From assembly GCA_043750035.1 (NCBI GenBank), contig JAYVCI010000224.1:1-12802 (forward strand): a DNA stretch of 12,802 nt, given 5' to 3'. Each line of letters opens with the position of its first letter. The stretch's first letter is position 1. A model generated the notes under the pieces. The model searched no databases and had not been told where the DNA came from. It saw only the letters and a program-made list of their open reading frames with translations. Positions 12,764 to 12,802 of the stretch are shown piece by piece. The translations under genes were made by a program, and so were the position numbers. The DNA comes from CANJUD01 sp043750035 (GTDB taxonomy: Bacteria; Bacteroidota; Bacteroidia; UKL13-3).

Positions 12764-12802
12764 ATGCAAAAAATACAAGACATCATTTCAAAAAAAATGG
12801 AC
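12764..12802 (+). CDS. 5' end of an unidentified gene (runs off the window)
   Basis: Thirteen codons are visible: MQKIQDIISKKMD, open to the edge. The start follows a TAnnTTTG box by 3 bases, and the gene is divergent from the truncated ATPase. Too little is visible to assign a function. Confidence 0.45.
   Translation, partial: MQKIQDIISKKMD

Overview
The window looks like a chromosomal stretch of an A+T-rich member of the Bacteroidota (Bacteroidetes), probably an uncultured Chitinophagales- or Sphingobacteriales-like lineage; the lineage below phylum is inference. Three things support the phylum. Two secreted proteins end in type IX secretion (T9SS, type A) sorting domains. Starts lack Shine-Dalgarno sequences, and several are preceded within a few bases by the phylum's -7 promoter box TAnnTTTG. 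The intergenic DNA is full of short palindromic repeats of the kind common in this phylum.

Layout. Positions 1-1148 (+) hold the 3' part of mtaB (tRNA methylthiotransferase), followed by purA (+, 1257-2522). Between them lie two perfect palindromes. Convergent to these, on the minus strand, are a 610-aa T9SS cargo protein (2595-4427) and a secreted protein built of ~37-aa W/YxYD repeats (4489-5623). The second reads in two frames across a (TA)n tract, so it is frameshifted or slippage-switched. Next, also on the minus strand, comes the chaperone pair grpE (6936-7499) and dnaJ (5671-6816).

From about 7.5 to 10.1 kb one gene, a seven-repeat propeller protein with a T9SS tail (8129-9427, minus), sits between two gene-free stretches. 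Each stretch carries a composite palindromic repeat element with the same ordered architecture (7799-8058 and 9707-9904). The stem-loop at the heart of each unit changes sequence while keeping its pairing.

From about 10.0 to 12.7 kb the window is accessory. A 37-bp palindrome and a minus-strand terminator come first. Then comes a three-gene operon of a small membrane protein, an antitoxin-like small protein and a lipoprotein, behind an almost ideal Bacteroidetes promoter (TTTG-N19-TATTTTTG). Next is a decayed two-gene module: an ABC/AAA-type ATPase that has lost its Walker A region, and a possible TOPRIM-like partner cut by one in-frame TAA. This pair resembles ATPase-plus-effector defence modules but looks inactive here. 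At the right edge a divergent plus-strand gene starts at 12764 and leaves the window.

The housekeeping genes are secure. The repeat elements, the slippage site and the broken ATPase/effector pair are the parts that ordinary annotation would miss.
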